From CAZWKX01 sp964633975 (GTDB lineage: Bacteria > Actinomycetota > Acidimicrobiia > Spongiisociales > UBA11373): 13,700 bases of DNA. Below the pieces are notes generated by a model. The model had not been told where the DNA came from. It was given only the letters and a program-made list of their open reading frames with translations, and did not search any database. Position numbers and translations under genes: made by a program. The stretch is taken from contig CAZWKX010000044.1 in NCBI GenBank assembly GCA_964633975.1, positions 1 through 13,700 of the forward strand, written 5' to 3'. Position 1 is the first letter of the stretch. Every line of letters starts with the position of its first letter. Of this stretch, positions 12,700 through 13,700 are shown one piece after another.

Positions 12700-13700
12700 C
12701 TAGATCTGGCCGCTGGATGTCAGGAGCTCCTGCAAGACATCGAAGTCCTCCAGGCAGTATCCCGATCCCAACACCACCGACAGCAGAGGTCGCTCCGCGG
12801 TGATGACCGGCGTGCCGGTTTCGTTGGCGATACGGACGTCCAGCCCCCGCAGCAGTGCTCCGCCGCCTGTGATCATGATGCCACGCTCCATCATGTCGGC
12901 GGCGAGCTCCGGCGGTGTCTTGTCCAGACAGAACTTGATCGCGTCCACCATGCCCTGCACCGGCTCCTCAACGGCCTCGCGTACCTCCTGGGCGGTGACG
13001 ATCACCGTCTTCGGAAGCCCGGTGACGAGATCCCGGCCGCGGATCTCGGCGTTGGGCTCATCGGAGAAAGGCCATGCCGAACCGATAGCCATCTTCAGCT
13101 GCTCGGAAGTCCGGTCCCCGAGAAGGAGGTTGTACTCCTTCTTCACCCAGTTGACGATGGCCTCGTCCACCTCGTCGCCCCCGATGCGCACGCTCTTGGA
13201 CACCACGATCCCGCCCATCGAGATAACTGCCACCTCAGTAGTCCCACCGCCGATATCAACGATCATCGAGCCCGTCGGCTCGTAGATGGGAAGGTTCACC
13301 CCGATGGCGGCCGCCATGGGCTCCTCGATGGTGAAGGCGCGCCGGGCCCCTGCGTGGTAGGCGGCCTCCTCGACAGCGCGCCGCTCGACGCCCGTGATGC
13401 CGGACGGGACGCAGACGATGATCCGGGGGCGAGCCCAACGGCGAGGCTGCACCTTCTTGATGAAATAGCGCAGCATCTTCTCGGTGATGTCGAAATCGGC
13501 GATCACGCCGTCCCGCAGGGGGCGGATCGCCTGGATGTGAGAAGGAGTGCGCCCGATCATGCGCTTCGCCTCCATGCCCACGGCGAGCGCCCGGTGATCG
13601 CGGGTGTTGATGGCCACCACGGAGGGCTCGTTGAGCACGATGCCCTGGCCGCGCACATACACGAGTGTGTTCGCAGTCCCTAGATCGATGGCCATGTCAC
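12700..13700 (-). CDS. mreB: Cell-shape actin homologue MreB (N terminus outside the window)
   Basis: MreB forms ATP-dependent membrane-associated filaments that direct lateral wall synthesis. The actin-fold motifs are all visible, numbered from the in-window Met: phosphate-1 DLGTANTLVY (4-13), AIRPLRDGVIADF, PSGITGVERRAV, IEEPMAAAIG (connect-1), phosphate-2 DIGGGTTEVAV (147-157), the GGDEVDEAI helix and the adenosine motif ITGGGALLRG (about 275-284). An ATG exists at 13693-13695, but the codon before it is GAC (Asp) and the frame stays open to the window edge. Most MreB proteins read RDLAIDLGTANT or similar, so the true start is probably a few codons outside the window. I call it partial at the 5' end. 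It heads the mreBCD-mrdA-rodA operon. Confidence 0.97.
   Translation of the reverse strand, partial: DMAIDLGTANTLVYVRGQGIVLNEPSVVAINTRDHRALAVGMEAKRMIGRTPSHIQAIRPLRDGVIADFDITEKMLRYFIKKVQPRRWARPRIIVCVPSGITGVERRAVEEAAYHAGARRAFTIEEPMAAAIGVNLPIYEPTGSMIVDIGGGTTEVAVISMGGIVVSKSVRIGGDEVDEAIVNWVKKEYNLLLGDRTSEQLKMAIGSAWPFSDEPNAEIRGRDLVTGLPKTVIVTAQEVREAVEEPVQGMVDAIKFCLDKTPPELAADMMERGIMITGGGALLRGLDVRIANETGTPVITAERPLLSVVLGSGYCLEDFDVLQELLTSSGQI

Noticed and set aside
11845..13683. 612-codon open frame on the plus strand opposite mreB/mreC
   Set aside because: It is antisense to two secure genes, Ser/Arg/Thr-rich at one end and His/Asp-rich at the other, and crosses the mreC-mreB gap; it is a composition artefact.
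1..13700. CRISPR array, insertion sequence, prophage, toxin-antitoxin or defence genes
   Set aside because: I saw no spaced short repeats, transposase, integrase or defence-type proteins; every confident gene belongs to cell-wall, ribosome, RNA, nucleotide or NAD functions.

Overview
The window is a GC-rich stretch of bacterial chromosome in which every gene I can support lies on the minus strand. In transcription order (high to low coordinate) it reads mreB-mreC-mreD-mrdA(PBP2)-rodA-tdk-RNase E/G-rplU-rpmA-obgE-receiver protein-M23 peptidase-nadD-LCP/LytR_C protein-rsfS-tRNA. The order mreBCD/pbp2/rodA, then rne-rplU-rpmA-obg, then nadD-LytR_C-rsfS is the classic actinobacterial arrangement (as in Streptomyces), and the Ala/Lys-rich L21 tail and the LytR_C/nadD/rsfS block fit Actinomycetota. 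I would guess Acidimicrobiia or a relative, but the class is an inference and no 16S is present.

Region 8112-13700 is the cell-elongation module. MreB (N terminus just outside the window), MreC and MreD form the cytoskeleton-membrane scaffold. The transpeptidase PBP2 and the SEDS glycosyltransferase RodA polymerise and cross-link lateral-wall peptidoglycan. Junctions from mreC to rodA overlap by 1-4 bases, so these genes are almost certainly co-transcribed and translationally coupled. A type II thymidine kinase gene (7484-8074) follows 37 bases after rodA.

A 296-base non-coding stretch (7188-7483) precedes the RNase E/G gene and looks like a structured 5' leader. The ribosome module follows: RNase E/G, L21 with a roughly 100-residue histone-H1-like tail, L27 and the ribosome-assembly GTPase Obg. 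A stem-loop and a TATAAT element separate obgE from a stand-alone response-regulator receiver, which begins the last module: degenerate LytM/M23 protein, NadD (NAD biosynthesis), a membrane-anchored protein with an apparently degenerate LCP domain plus LytR_C, RsfS (ribosome silencing factor) and the 5' half of a tRNA gene.

This is mostly a conserved housekeeping locus. I found no mobile element, CRISPR array, phage remnant or clear new system. The points worth a second look are local: RsfS has no ATG/GTG/TTG start and sits in the same frame as the upstream gene, separated only by one TGA; the M23 reading frame runs about 220 bases into nadD as if a stop were lost; the LCP and M23 domains lack key catalytic residues; L21 has a repeat-expanded tail; and RNase E/G has a structured leader.
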